Positions 41,349-50,231 of a DNA stretch of 64,000 bases are shown here, piece after piece; the stretch's first letter is position 1, and each line of letters starts with the position of its first letter. A program made the position numbers and the translations under genes. The notes below the pieces were generated by a model. It had not been told where the DNA came from. It did no database searches and worked only from the letters and a program-made list of their open reading frames with translations. This DNA comes from Hymenobacter roseosalivarius DSM 11622 (GTDB taxonomy: Bacteria > Bacteroidota > Bacteroidia > Cytophagales > Hymenobacteraceae). The stretch covers positions 28,916 to 92,915 of the forward strand of contig NZ_FWWW01000100.1 in assembly GCF_900176135.1 (NCBI RefSeq). Reading direction: 5' to 3'.

Positions 41349-42803
41349 ATGGCCCTCCAACTCACGTACGCTTCCACGGTGCCCGCCGGCACCGACACCG
41401 TTTTTGTGCTGCCCACTGGTACCCGTGAATTGCCCCCCGCCGCGCTCACCGACCTCCCGGAAGCGGCCCGGAACTATGTAAACGAGCAGCTCGCCGCTGA
41501 TAGCAAGCTCATCACCCTCAATCACTTTTCACATCGCCATTACTTTGTAGTAGCCGCTACCAAAGCCACCCCCGAGCTGGTAGCGGAGGATCTGCGCAAG
41601 GCTGGCCATAAACTGCACGCTGCGCTTAAAGCTGATAAAGTAGCCGAGCTGAACATTCAGGATCTGACGACGGATGGCACTGGTGCCCTACCGCTGGCCG
41701 AAGGCATCTACCTGACGGCTTATCAGTTTGCGGGGTATAAAACGGACGAGAAGTCGCGTCAGAATGCCTCTCTGACGAATGTAACCCTTGTGGGGGTCAC
41801 TCTGCAAGCCGAATCAGTGCAGGAGTTGGAAGGACTGCTCCAAGGCGTATGTTTGGCCCGCGACTTTATCAATGAGCCGCTCAACCGCCTGAATGCTATC
41901 CAGTTTGCCGAACGCATGGCCGCCGCGGGTGAGGAAGCCGGTTTCCATACCGACATTCTGGACCTGGCCCGCATCGAGGCCCTGCGCATGGGCGGGCTCA
42001 TTGCCGTGAACATGGGCAGCCCCGAGCCGCCCACCTTCACTATCATGGAGTATAAGCCGGAGGGGGCCAAAAACGAGAAGCCCTACGTGCTCGTGGGCAA
42101 AGGTGTGGTGTTCGATACGGGTGGCCTGAGTCTGAAGCCTACGCCCAACTCCATGGACATGATGAAGTGCGACATGGCGGGCGGCGCGGCCGTAACGGGT
42201 GTGCTGTACGCGCTGGCCAAAAATAAAATACCACTGCACGTAATCGGTTTGGTGCCCGCCACCGACAACCGGCCGGGGGGCTTAGCCTTCGTGCCCGGCG
42301 ACGTACTCGAAATGCACAGCGGTCTTACGGTTGAAGTCCTGAACACGGATGCTGAGGGCCGCCTGATTTTAGCCGATGCTCTCAGCTTCGCCCGTAAATA
42401 TGAGCCGGAGCTGGTTTTCGACATTGCTACGCTTACTGGTGCAGCGGCTCGCGCTGTTGGCAAAGAAGGTCTTGTAGCAATGGGCACCGCTGGCGATGAG
42501 CGCATGCTTCAGCTTAAGCAAGCGGGCCACCGCACCCACGAGCGCATCGTGGAGCTGCCGCTTTGGGACGAGTACGCCGAGCATATCAAGTCTGATATTG
42601 CCGACATCAACAACCTGGGCAAAGCTGAAGCCGGTGCCATTTCGGCCGGTAAATTTTTGGAGCGTTTCATCGAAGGCACGCCCTGGATTCACCTTGATAT
42701 CGCCGGCCCCGCTTTTCTCACTGGCCCCGACAGCTACCGGGGTAAAGGCGGCACTGGCACCAGCGTGCGGCTGCTATATGAGTTTTTGAAAAACACGTAT
42801 TAA
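41349..42803 (+). CDS. pepA: Leucyl aminopeptidase (M17)
   Basis: 484 residues. The N-terminal macro-like domain (1-150) is followed by the catalytic domain. The metal/catalytic motifs are VLVGKGVVFDTGGLSLKPT (Lys and Asp), MKCDMAGGAAV (Asp) and the signature NTDAEGRLILADAL (Asp, Glu, Arg). It is a hexameric cytosolic di-zinc/manganese exopeptidase that recycles peptides. Its leader is pyrimidine-rich with a near -7 element TACCTTGC at 41280. pdxA follows 69 bases downstream. Confidence 0.95.
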   Translation: MALQLTYASTVPAGTDTVFVLPTGTRELPPAALTDLPEAARNYVNEQLAADSKLITLNHFSHRHYFVVAATKATPELVAEDLRKAGHKLHAALKADKVAELNIQDLTTDGTGALPLAEGIYLTAYQFAGYKTDEKSRQNASLTNVTLVGVTLQAESVQELEGLLQGVCLARDFINEPLNRLNAIQFAERMAAAGEEAGFHTDILDLARIEALRMGGLIAVNMGSPEPPTFTIMEYKPEGAKNEKPYVLVGKGVVFDTGGLSLKPTPNSMDMMKCDMAGGAAVTGVLYALAKNKIPLHVIGLVPATDNRPGGLAFVPGDVLEMHSGLTVEVLNTDAEGRLILADALSFARKYEPELVFDIATLTGAAARAVGKEGLVAMGTAGDERMLQLKQAGHRTHERIVELPLWDEYAEHIKSDIADINNLGKAEAGAISAGKFLERFIEGTPWIHLDIAGPAFLTGPDSYRGKGGTGTSVRLLYEFLKNTY

Positions 42804-42872
42804 CGCGTTTCACCCTTCTCTTTACTTACTCAGACGAGGAACCTAATCCTCTCCATTCGCTAGCTCCTGCCC

Positions 42873-43895
42873 ATGTCCCAACTGCCCCGCCTCGGCATTT
42901 CTGTCGGCGACCTCGCCGGTATCGGACCCGAAATCATTTATAAAACCTTGCGCGACGTGCGCCTGCTAAAGTACTGCACGCCGGTAGTGTACGGCACGGC
43001 CACGGTGCTTTTCGACGATTTTCCAACGGAGGAACGTGGCGAGCCCTTGACTTTTCGCCAGGTGCGGGCCGCCGCCGATATAGCCACCGGCAAGCCTAAC
43101 GCGGTTACGTGCTGGGATGAAGACTTTGCACTAACGCCTGGTCAGCCCAGCGCGGCCAGCGGCGCAGCCGCCCGGCAGTCATTGCTGGCCGCCTGCCGCG
43201 ACTTAAAAGACGGCCTGCTTGATGGCATCGTGACGGCCCCTATCAGCAAGGAGAACACCCAAGCCGATGATTTCCGCTACCCCGGCCACACCGAGTTTCT
43301 GACCAGCTTTTTCGGGGCTCCCGAGAGTCTGATGTTTTTGGTAAGTGAAGACCTGCGCGTGGCCACCGTTACAGGTCACATTCCACTAAAAGACGTTTCA
43401 AGTAGAGTAACAAAGGAGCTTTTAACGAAGAAGCTGCGCATTCTACTCACTTCCCTGCGCCAGGATTTCGGGATTCAAAAGCCACGGGTAGCTGTATTGG
43501 GCCTGAACCCACATGCTGGGGAAAAAGGTTTGCTAGGCACCGAAGAAGCCGATATCGTTACGCCCGTCATCCAGCAATTTCTGGGGGAAGGCCAACTGGT
43601 ATATGGCCCCTTCCCTGCCGACGGCTACTTCGGTACTCGCCAATACCACCAGTTCGACGCAACCCTGGCTTTGTATCACGATCAAGGTTTGATTCCGTTC
43701 AAAACGCTGGCCTTCGAGCGGGGCGTCAACTTCACGGCCGGCCTGCCCATCGTGCGCACCTCCCCCGACCACGGCACTGCTTACGGCCTGGCAGGCACAT
43801 TCAAAGCGGATGAAACCTCGTTCCGGGAAGCACTTTATCTAGCCTGCGACTTGGTTCACCAACGGCAAGGACTGGCAGTGGAAAAGCGCCGGTAG
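42873..43895 (+). CDS. pdxA: 4-hydroxythreonine-4-phosphate dehydrogenase
   Basis: 340 residues, usual length. ISVGDLAGIGPEI near the start, GIVTAPISKEN near 115, FPGHTEFL-like segment YPGHTEFLTS, and the metal-site histidines in VTGHIPL and ALYHDQGLIPFKTL; the C-terminus has RTSPDHGTAYGLAG. It is the NAD-dependent oxidase/decarboxylase step in DXP-dependent vitamin B6 synthesis. It comes after pepA in the same direction and ends at a strong terminator made from two copies of the GGGGGGC word. Confidence 0.95.
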   Translation: MSQLPRLGISVGDLAGIGPEIIYKTLRDVRLLKYCTPVVYGTATVLFDDFPTEERGEPLTFRQVRAAADIATGKPNAVTCWDEDFALTPGQPSAASGAAARQSLLAACRDLKDGLLDGIVTAPISKENTQADDFRYPGHTEFLTSFFGAPESLMFLVSEDLRVATVTGHIPLKDVSSRVTKELLTKKLRILLTSLRQDFGIQKPRVAVLGLNPHAGEKGLLGTEEADIVTPVIQQFLGEGQLVYGPFPADGYFGTRQYHQFDATLALYHDQGLIPFKTLAFERGVNFTAGLPIVRTSPDHGTAYGLAGTFKADETSFREALYLACDLVHQRQGLAVEKRR

Positions 43896-43904
43896 TTACC
43901 AAGC

Positions 43905-43939
43905 AAAAGCCCCCCAGCACTGATCTGGGGGGCTTTTTT
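43905..43939. terminator. Bidirectional terminator formed by inverted GGGGGGC words
   Basis: AAAAGCCCCCCAG pairs with CTGGGGGGCTTTTTT over a short loop, directly behind pdxA. Confidence 0.9.
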
Positions 43940-44059
43940 GTGAACTGCACCACCAACCAAATTGCTCTGGTTTTTCTATTAATAAGCCGACCGACCATTA
44001 TCATATCGAAATTTTCTTTCTATAAACGAAATATAATTTGTTCTTTTAAAATTCAGCCG

Positions 44060-44067
44060 TAAGTTTG
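44060..44067 (+). promoter_or_regulatory. -7 promoter element TAAGTTTG
   Basis: An exact TAnnTTTG match in an AT-rich stretch ahead of the HigA-like gene, leaving a leader of about 45 bases. Confidence 0.6.
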
Positions 44068-44120
44068 CCGAAGAAATAAGCGGAGCCAGTTCGGTTCCGT
44101 TTTGCTTTTATCTGGTTCTC

Positions 44121-44489
44121 ATGGTGCTTCAAACTCCTACAGATTACCGCATTGCCCTGCGCCGCCTTGATGCGCTGGCAACCGCCGGAGTGGAGGGCAA
44201 CGCTGCGCTGGAGGCCGAGTTTCGGGAGTTGATCCTGAGCATCGACACCTATGAAGGCAAGTTAGGGCTGCTACCCATTCCAAATCTGCCGACCTCACTG
44301 GCTGAGATGATAGAACTCAAACGCCAGCAAATGCGGCTCAAGCAGAAAGATTTGGCGCAACTACTGGAAGTACCTGCCGGACGTCTCTCCCAGATTCTAA
44401 GTGGTAAGCGCCGTGTTACGCTCGATCTGGCCAAACGCCTTTACGAGCGACTCGGCATCCCATCTGATTTCATTCTTAAAAACGCTTAG
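44121..44489 (+). CDS. HigA-like XRE-family antitoxin/regulator, apparently without a toxin partner
   Basis: 122 residues. The N-terminal half is helical (LDALATAGVEGNAALEAEFREL); the C-terminal half is an XRE helix-turn-helix (MRLKQKDLAQLLEVPAGRLSQILSGKRRVTLDLAKRLYERLGIP). This layout is that of HigA antitoxins of HigBA systems. A HigB/RelE-type toxin gene normally sits just upstream, but the 180 bases upstream are non-coding and the downstream gene is DUF177. It therefore looks like a solitary regulator or a remnant. Its own -7 promoter is visible. Confidence 0.8.
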   Translation: MVLQTPTDYRIALRRLDALATAGVEGNAALEAEFRELILSIDTYEGKLGLLPIPNLPTSLAEMIELKRQQMRLKQKDLAQLLEVPAGRLSQILSGKRRVTLDLAKRLYERLGIPSDFILKNA

Positions 44490-44533
44490 TCCCCCGATAC
44501 TGCCTCCAGCTTTAAAAAACGGCGAAATCTTCC

Positions 44534-44541
44534 TACTTTTG
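44534..44541 (+). promoter_or_regulatory. -7 promoter element TACTTTTG of the DUF177-rpmF-plsX operon
   Basis: An exact TAnnTTTG match; the start codon GTG at 44564 lies 22 bases after it, giving a short leader. Confidence 0.65.
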
Positions 44542-44563
44542 CCCCCTGCTATACATCTCAACC

Positions 44564-45091
44564 GTGAAGAAGGACTCGCAATATGACTTAGCTATTGCTA
44601 AGCTGGCCCCCAAAACGCACCATTTTGCGTTTGAGCTAGGCAGAGCGTTTTTCGAACAGTTTGATCAACAGCTAATTCAGGATGGCCACCTTCACGCTGA
44701 CGTGGAGCTGACCAAAACGGATCTGCTGCTGACGCTCGACTTTCACATTAAGGGCACCGTGCGCCTCATCTGCGACCGAAGCCTGGAAGATTTTGATCAA
44801 CCCATTGATGTGCGCCACCAGCTGCGCGTGCGCTTTGGGGATCAGTACTTGGAGTTAGACGACGACGTGCTGCAAATCACGCCCGATACCCAAACCCTCC
44901 CTATTGCTCAGCACTTGTTCGATTACATTGGGCTGGCAATTCCGATGAAAAAGCTGCATCCGCGCTTTCAGAACGAGCCCGACGATAACCCAGATGCTGA
45001 CGCAAAGCTCATCTTCACGACTCGTCAGGCCGACGATGAGGACGAAGACAATTCCGACCCACGTTGGGATGCGCTACGGAATCTTAATTAA
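44564..45091 (+). CDS. DUF177 (YceD) protein
   Basis: 175 residues starting with GTG just after a clear promoter. DUF177 features: LICDRSLEDFDQPIDVRHQLRVRFGD in the middle, where YceD proteins have the conserved C-D-R-x-L region, and an acidic C-terminal tail (QADDEDEDNSDPRWDALRNL). Members precede rpmF throughout bacteria and are linked to 23S rRNA/ribosome accumulation. Here it leads the rpmF-plsX-fabH set with gaps of 60, 72 and 55 bases. Confidence 0.88.
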   Translation: MKKDSQYDLAIAKLAPKTHHFAFELGRAFFEQFDQQLIQDGHLHADVELTKTDLLLTLDFHIKGTVRLICDRSLEDFDQPIDVRHQLRVRFGDQYLELDDDVLQITPDTQTLPIAQHLFDYIGLAIPMKKLHPRFQNEPDDNPDADAKLIFTTRQADDEDEDNSDPRWDALRNLN

Positions 45092-45151
45092 GCTTACCCA
45101 TCTATTCGACTTTCTCCCTTTTAAATTCACATTCAACTTTCATAATTTTCC

Positions 45152-45376
45152 ATGGCACATCCTAAGCGCCGAACCTCCAAAGCCCGCCGCGACAAGCGTC
45201 GCACCCACGACAAGCTCACTCCCAAGGCTATTTCCATCTGCCAGACTACTGGCGAGACGCACCTGCGCCACAAGGCGTACGTAGTAGAAGGCGACTTGTA
45301 TCTGCACGGCAAAATAGCAGTAAAGGACTACGCTCCTGTCGCCGCTGCCGCTGCCCCAACCGAGGACGAAGAATAA
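45152..45376 (+). CDS. rpmF: 50S ribosomal protein L32
   Basis: 74 residues beginning AHPKRRTSKARRDKRRTHDKL, the basic L32 signature, followed by SICQTTGETHLRHKAYVVEGDLYLHGK. Only one Cys is present, so this is the zinc-free form. The acidic tail (AAAAAPTEDEE) extends past the core. It lies between DUF177 and plsX, the standard linkage between ribosome and lipid synthesis genes. Confidence 0.95.
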   Translation: MAHPKRRTSKARRDKRRTHDKLTPKAISICQTTGETHLRHKAYVVEGDLYLHGKIAVKDYAPVAAAAAPTEDEE

Positions 45377-45448
45377 GCCTCACTTTGCTGGCAGCATCCG
45401 CCTGCCAGCCCGCCTTTTCGACTCCGTACTCCCCTTGATTTCCTGTAC

Positions 45449-46390
45449 ATGAAGATAGCCCTGGACGCAATGGGGGGCGATTTTGCCCCCCAGGCTGCCG
45501 TCGATGGTGCCGTAATGGCTGCCCAACAGCTAAACGGTGCGGCTCAGATTGTGCTCATCGGCCAGGAAGAGGCCGTGCGCCCTTTGCTCCAACAGCACGG
45601 TGCCGCCGCCGCCGACCTCCTATTTATCCCGGCCACGCAAGTAATCGCGATGGGTGAGCATCCTGCCAAGGCTTACCAGCAAAAGCAGGATTCCAGCATT
45701 GCCGTGGGTTATCGGATGTTGCACGCTGGCGAGTTAGATGCATTCTGCTCAGCCGGTAGCACAGGGGCGATGCTCGTAGGTGCCATGTTCAGCGTAAAAG
45801 CGGTGCCCGGCGTATTGCGGCCAGCTATTGCCAACTTCGTACCGAAGCTATCAGGCGAGCAAGGCGTTTTGCTAGACGTGGGAGCCAATGCGGAGTGCAA
45901 ACCTGAGATGCTGGAGCAATTCGGCGAATTGGGCTCGCTCTATGCACACTACGTGCTGGGCATTGAAACCCCTAAAGTGGGTTTGATGAATCTGGGTGAG
46001 GAAGAAGGGAAAGGCACAACCTTGACCCAGGCCGCCCACCAATTATTGAAGGTAAATCCGCATGTGCATTTTATCGGCAATATTGAGGGGCGTGACCTTT
46101 TCAACTCCAAAGCCGATGTAATTATCTGCGATGGTTATACAGGCAACGTAATATTGAAGATGGCAGAATCCATTTATGAGATTCTGAATGAGAAGAAGAT
46201 GCATGACCCCTTCTTCGACAACTTCAATTATGAGGCTTTTGGTGGCAGCCCTATCCTGGGCATAAATGATAATGCCATCATTGGGCACGGAGTGAGTACG
46301 CCACTGGCCATTTGCAATATGCTCTTACAGAGTTACAAAATGGTCGAGTCGGGCATTTCAGACCAAATCAAGAGCACCTTTAAATCTTAA
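45449..46390 (+). CDS. plsX: Phosphate acyltransferase PlsX
   Basis: 313 residues starting MKIALDAMGGDFAPQAAV, the family hallmark. It converts acyl-ACP to acyl-phosphate for PlsY in phospholipid synthesis; it is a peripheral membrane enzyme. FCSAGSTGAMLVGAMF and LMNLGEEEGKGT are further conserved blocks. Codons 8-14 contain a GGGGGGC word and its inverted partner within 20 bases (45472-45491). An intrinsic terminator separates it from fabH. Confidence 0.95.
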   Translation: MKIALDAMGGDFAPQAAVDGAVMAAQQLNGAAQIVLIGQEEAVRPLLQQHGAAAADLLFIPATQVIAMGEHPAKAYQQKQDSSIAVGYRMLHAGELDAFCSAGSTGAMLVGAMFSVKAVPGVLRPAIANFVPKLSGEQGVLLDVGANAECKPEMLEQFGELGSLYAHYVLGIETPKVGLMNLGEEEGKGTTLTQAAHQLLKVNPHVHFIGNIEGRDLFNSKADVIICDGYTGNVILKMAESIYEILNEKKMHDPFFDNFNYEAFGGSPILGINDNAIIGHGVSTPLAICNMLLQSYKMVESGISDQIKSTFKS

Positions 46391-46395
46391 AGACT

Positions 46396-46422
46396 AAGTC
46401 CGGCCAGAGCCGGACTTTTTTT
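46396..46422 (+). terminator. Intrinsic terminator between plsX and fabH
   Basis: AAGTCCGGC and GCCGGACTT enclose a four-base loop and are followed by a seven-T run, 24 bases before the fabH start. Confidence 0.85.
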
Positions 46423-46445
46423 GCCGCCTTCGTTCGTCTTTCTCG

Positions 46446-47450
46446 ATGAAAATAACTGCCGCTATTACCGGAGTGGGTGCCTATGTGCCCGATTACGTAC
46501 TCACCAATAAGGAACTTGTAACCCTGGTGGATACTACCGAGGAGTGGATCGTGAGTCGCACAGGCATACAAGAGCGGCACATTTTGAAAGGCGAAGGACA
46601 AGGCACCTCCGTTATGGGGATAAAGGCCGTCGAGCAATTACTAGCGAAGACTGGCACACGAGCCGAGGATATTGACCTGATTATTTGCGCTACTACTACT
46701 CCAGATCTTGTATTTCCTGCCACCGCTAATATCATTTCGGCGGCTGTGGGGGCCAAAAAAGCGTTCAGCTACGACATGCAGGCTGCCTGTTCGGGCTTTA
46801 TGTTCGCTTTGGCTACCGGTGCTCAGTTTATTCAAACCGGCACGTATACAAAGGTTATAGTAGTAGGTGCCGACAAAATGTCGAGCATAATTGACTATAC
46901 TGACCGTTCTACCTGCATTATTTTTGGCGATGGGGCTGGTGCGGTTCTCTTAGAGCCAACTACTGATGGCCTAGGATTACTTGATCAACAGCTTTGCTCC
47001 GACGGCAATGGCGAGCCGTTTCTGCATCAAAAGGCAGGGGGGAGCCGCCGCCCGCCCTCAGCAGAAACCCTTGCGGGCCGGGAACACTTCGTGTACCAGG
47101 AAGGAGCGACAGTGTTCAAATTTGCAGTGAAAAACATGGCTGATGTAGCCGCTCAAGTAATGGAGCGTAATCAGCTCACGGCCAATGATGTAGCCTGGCT
47201 GGTACCACACCAGGCCAACAAGCGCATAATTGACGCGACAGCTCACCGCATGGGTGTTGGCCCTGAGAAGGTAATGCTCAATATCCATCGCTATGGCAAT
47301 ACCACTAACGGCACCATTCCGCTTTGCCTGGCTGATTACGAGAGCCAATTACACAAAGGGGACAACCTCATTATTGCCGCATTTGGCGGAGGCTTCACTT
47401 GGGGGTCGTTATACCTCAAATGGGCGTACGACGCCAAACCTAGCCAGTAA
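46446..47450 (+). CDS. fabH: 3-oxoacyl-ACP synthase III
   Basis: 334 residues. The catalytic triad is visible: Cys in DMQAACSGFMFALATG, His in WLVPHQANKRIIDAT, and Asn in YGNTTNGTIPL. It starts fatty-acid synthesis by joining acetyl-CoA (or branched acyl-CoA) with malonyl-ACP in the cytosol. The pairing with plsX and rpmF is widely conserved. Because a terminator lies in front, expression may depend on readthrough or a promoter inside the plsX end; none is obvious. Confidence 0.95.
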   Translation: MKITAAITGVGAYVPDYVLTNKELVTLVDTTEEWIVSRTGIQERHILKGEGQGTSVMGIKAVEQLLAKTGTRAEDIDLIICATTTPDLVFPATANIISAAVGAKKAFSYDMQAACSGFMFALATGAQFIQTGTYTKVIVVGADKMSSIIDYTDRSTCIIFGDGAGAVLLEPTTDGLGLLDQQLCSDGNGEPFLHQKAGGSRRPPSAETLAGREHFVYQEGATVFKFAVKNMADVAAQVMERNQLTANDVAWLVPHQANKRIIDATAHRMGVGPEKVMLNIHRYGNTTNGTIPLCLADYESQLHKGDNLIIAAFGGGFTWGSLYLKWAYDAKPSQ

Positions 47451-47485
47451 ATAGCTTGATTAGCTAACTGCCCGCGGAAAACCTC

Positions 47486-47493
47486 TATACTTG
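47486..47493 (+). promoter_or_regulatory. Possible -7 promoter element TATACTTG ahead of efp
   Basis: One mismatch to TAnnTTTG. The leader to efp at 47613 would be about 110 bases. Confidence 0.4.
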
Positions 47494-47612
47494 CACTTTC
47501 GGAAATGCTGAGCTTGTTACGTTAGCGATTGAGTAGATTCCGACTACGACATTTTTTGAGCAATCCAGCGATACGCGTTCAGCCTTTAACCTTTAACGAC
47601 AGCACCTAAAAA

Positions 47613-48176
47613 ATGGCCACCACCGCAGACTTCCGTAACGGCCTCGTCCTGAATTACAACAACGAATTGCACGTTATTACCGAGTTTCAACATGTGAAAC
47701 CTGGTAAGGGTCCCGCTTTTGTGCGCACCAAATTGCGCAACATCAAAACAGGCCGCATGATTGATAATACCTTTAACGCCGGCGTGAAGGTAGAAACAGC
47801 ACGAGTGGAGCAGCGCCCTCACCAATTCCTGTACAAGGATGAATATGGCTTCAACTTCATGAACAAGGAAGATTTTGAGCAGGTCACGCTACCCGAAGCA
47901 ATGGTGCCCTTCGCCGATTTGCTGAAGGATGGCCAGGAAGTAACCATTCTATTCCACGCCGAGACGGAATTGCCTCTCACAGCTGAATTGCCAACTACAG
48001 TGGAACTGGTAGTAACGTACACCGAGCCTGGTTTGCGGGGCGATACTGCCACTAACACGCTAAAGCCCGCAACAGTGGAAACAGGCGCCCGTATTCAGGT
48101 ACCCTTGTTTATCAGCCAGGACGAAAAAATTCGCGTGGATACCCGCGACTACTCCTATGTCGAAAGAGTTAAATAA
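47613..48176 (+). CDS. efp: Elongation factor P
   Basis: 187 residues, the normal three-domain length. The domain I loop that reaches the peptidyl-transferase centre reads HVKPGKGPAFVRTKLRNIKTG; the Lys in P-G-K-G is the position that is modified in many bacteria. EF-P relieves stalling at poly-proline. No lysylation genes (epmA/epmB) or rhamnosyltransferase (earP) are nearby. accB follows 22 bases on. Confidence 0.96.
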   Translation: MATTADFRNGLVLNYNNELHVITEFQHVKPGKGPAFVRTKLRNIKTGRMIDNTFNAGVKVETARVEQRPHQFLYKDEYGFNFMNKEDFEQVTLPEAMVPFADLLKDGQEVTILFHAETELPLTAELPTTVELVVTYTEPGLRGDTATNTLKPATVETGARIQVPLFISQDEKIRVDTRDYSYVERVK

Positions 48177-48198
48177 GTCGCCGCAGAAGCAGCCTGCT

Positions 48199-48696
48199 AT
48201 GAAAGCCAAAGAACTACAGGAACTGCTCGATTTTATCGCAAAATCGGGCTTGAACAAAGTCAACATTGAGACTGAGGAGTTTAAGATCTCCGTGCAGCGC
48301 GACCCCAGCTATAAGCCGGTTATCAGCTCATCAATGTCCGCGTCGGCACCGGCCGTAGTGCCTCAGGCCCCAGCGCCGGTTGCCGCCTCTGCATCTGCGC
48401 CCACCCCGGTTGCTCCTGCGCCCGCTGCCACCGCTAGCGAGACCTCTGAGGCCAATTATCAGGCCCTGAAGGCCCCCATGATTGGCACTTTCTATCGATC
48501 TAACAGCCCCGAGTCCCCAGTTTTCGTGAACGTAGGCGACATGGTCGAAAAGGGTCAGGTCATTTGTATCATTGAAGCCATGAAGCTGTTCAATGAGATT
48601 GAAGCCGAAGCTTCCGGTCGTATTGTGAAGGCGTTAGTAGAGAACTCTTCTCCCGTAGAATACGATCAGCCCCTGTTCCTGATTGAGCCAATGTAA
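48199..48696 (+). CDS. accB: Biotin carboxyl carrier protein of acetyl-CoA carboxylase
   Basis: 165 residues from the ATG at 48199 (MKAKELQELLDFIAKSGL); an earlier in-frame ATG at 48157 would overlap efp and is less likely. An Ala/Pro-rich linker (about 48-85) leads to the biotinyl domain with CIIEAMKLFNEIEAE, where the Lys of A-M-K is biotinylated. It carries CO2 between AccC and the carboxyltransferase in fatty-acid synthesis. accC is next after a hairpin. Confidence 0.95.
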   Translation: MKAKELQELLDFIAKSGLNKVNIETEEFKISVQRDPSYKPVISSSMSASAPAVVPQAPAPVAASASAPTPVAPAPAATASETSEANYQALKAPMIGTFYRSNSPESPVFVNVGDMVEKGQVICIIEAMKLFNEIEAEASGRIVKALVENSSPVEYDQPLFLIEPM

Positions 48697-48709
48697 TTTT
48701 TGGGCCTTG

Positions 48710-48777
48710 AGGTCTTGGTAGCTTAGGTTCTGAGCGAGTCGGATGACGCGCACTACTATCCTTAGCTACCAAGACCT
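48710..48777 (+). terminator. Hairpin between accB and accC
   Basis: AGGTCTTGGTAGCT (48710-48723) is complementary to AGCTACCAAGACCT (48764-48777), followed by TTCTGTTT. It could reduce accC relative to accB, since more carrier protein than carboxylase is needed; that purpose is inference. Confidence 0.6.
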
Positions 48778-48828
48778 TTCTGTTTCAATCAGGTCCATCA
48801 AATTATTTGCTCCCAGAATCTACTCATC

Positions 48829-50172
48829 ATGTTTAAAAAAATACTGATTGCTAACCGGGGTGAAATTGCCTTGCGCATTATTCGCACATGCAAAGAAATG
48901 GGTATCAAAACGGTAGCCGTCTACTCCACTGCTGATAAGGAAAGCCTTCACGTACGTTTCGCCGACGAGGCTGTATGTATTGGTCCTCCTCCTAGCGCCC
49001 AGTCGTACCTAAACATCCCAACCCTGATCGCAGCGGCCGAAATCACCAACGCTGACGCCATTCATCCTGGCTATGGCTTCCTGTCGGAAAACGCAGAATT
49101 TTCGCGTATTTGTCAGGAAAACGGTATAAAGTTCATCGGTGCTTCGCCTGAAATGATCAACAGCATGGGCGACAAGGCTTCGGCTAAAGCGACCATGAAA
49201 AAAGCCGGAGTTCCCACCATTCCTGGTTCAGAAGGGCTGTTGGATTCCTTACAGGATGCGCTGAAAATTGCGCATAAGATTAAGTATCCGGTTATTCTGA
49301 AGGCGACGGCTGGTGGCGGTGGGCGGGGTATGCGCGTAGCCCGTACCGATGAGGAGCTGGAGAAAGGCTGGCACGATGCCCGCACGGAGGCCAAAGCCGC
49401 CTTCGGCAACGATGGTATCTACCTCGAAAAGTTTGTGGAAGAGCCGCGCCATATTGAGATTCAAATTGTTGGGGACCAGTTTGGCCGCGCCGCTCACCTT
49501 TCTGAGCGTGACTGTAGCATTCAGCGCCGGCACCAGAAGCTGGTAGAAGAGGCTCCTTCTCCTTTCATGACCAAAGATCTGCGTAAGAAAATGGGTAATG
49601 CCGCCGTAGCCGGAGCCAAGTCTATTCGCTACGAAGGAGTAGGTACGATTGAGTTTTTAGTAGACAAAAACCGGGACTTCTATTTCATGGAGATGAACAC
49701 CCGTATTCAGGTGGAGCACCCCGTGACGGAGGAAATCATCAACTACGATCTGATCAAGGAGCAGATAAAAGTGGCGGCCGGCGTGCCCATTTCGGGCAAC
49801 AACTACGAGCCCAAGATGCACGCCATGGAGTGCCGCATCAATGCTGAAGATCCGCGCAACGGCTTCCGCCCGGCCCCAGGCAAGATTACGACGCTGCACA
49901 TCCCTGGCGGTCATGGGGTACGGGTAGACACGCATGTGTACGCTGGCTACACCATTCCGCCGAATTACGATTCGATGATTGCCAAGCTTATTACTACTGC
50001 CCAGACCCGGGAAGAATGCATCGTGAAAATGAAGCGGGCGCTGAGTGAGTTTGTAGTGGAAGGCGTAAAAACTACTATTCCATTTCACCTAGCTCTGATG
50101 GATAATCAAAGCTTTAAGGATGGCAACTTCACGACAGCATTCCTGGATACGTTTGACTTTTCGACTGTTTAG
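48829..50172 (+). CDS. accC: Biotin carboxylase subunit of acetyl-CoA carboxylase
   Basis: 447 residues. N-terminal KKILIANRGEIALRIIRTC, ATP-grasp glycine loop KATAGGGGRGMRVAR near 165, and the active-site signature EMNTRIQVEHPVTEE near 288. It carboxylates the biotin on AccB using ATP and bicarbonate. A terminator follows at once. The accA/accD genes are not in the window. Confidence 0.96.
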   Translation: MFKKILIANRGEIALRIIRTCKEMGIKTVAVYSTADKESLHVRFADEAVCIGPPPSAQSYLNIPTLIAAAEITNADAIHPGYGFLSENAEFSRICQENGIKFIGASPEMINSMGDKASAKATMKKAGVPTIPGSEGLLDSLQDALKIAHKIKYPVILKATAGGGGRGMRVARTDEELEKGWHDARTEAKAAFGNDGIYLEKFVEEPRHIEIQIVGDQFGRAAHLSERDCSIQRRHQKLVEEAPSPFMTKDLRKKMGNAAVAGAKSIRYEGVGTIEFLVDKNRDFYFMEMNTRIQVEHPVTEEIINYDLIKEQIKVAAGVPISGNNYEPKMHAMECRINAEDPRNGFRPAPGKITTLHIPGGHGVRVDTHVYAGYTIPPNYDSMIAKLITTAQTREECIVKMKRALSEFVVEGVKTTIPFHLALMDNQSFKDGNFTTAFLDTFDFSTV

Positions 50173-50198
50173 CCTGATCGGCTAACCCGCCTAGCAAC

Positions 50199-50227
50199 AA
50201 AAAGCCCCTGTACAAGGGGGCTTTTTG
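50199..50227. terminator. Bidirectional terminator behind accC
   Basis: AAAAAGCCCC with GGGGGCTTTTT around TGTACAA, between accC and the convergent DUF3109 gene. Confidence 0.88.
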
Positions 50228-50231
50228 TTAA

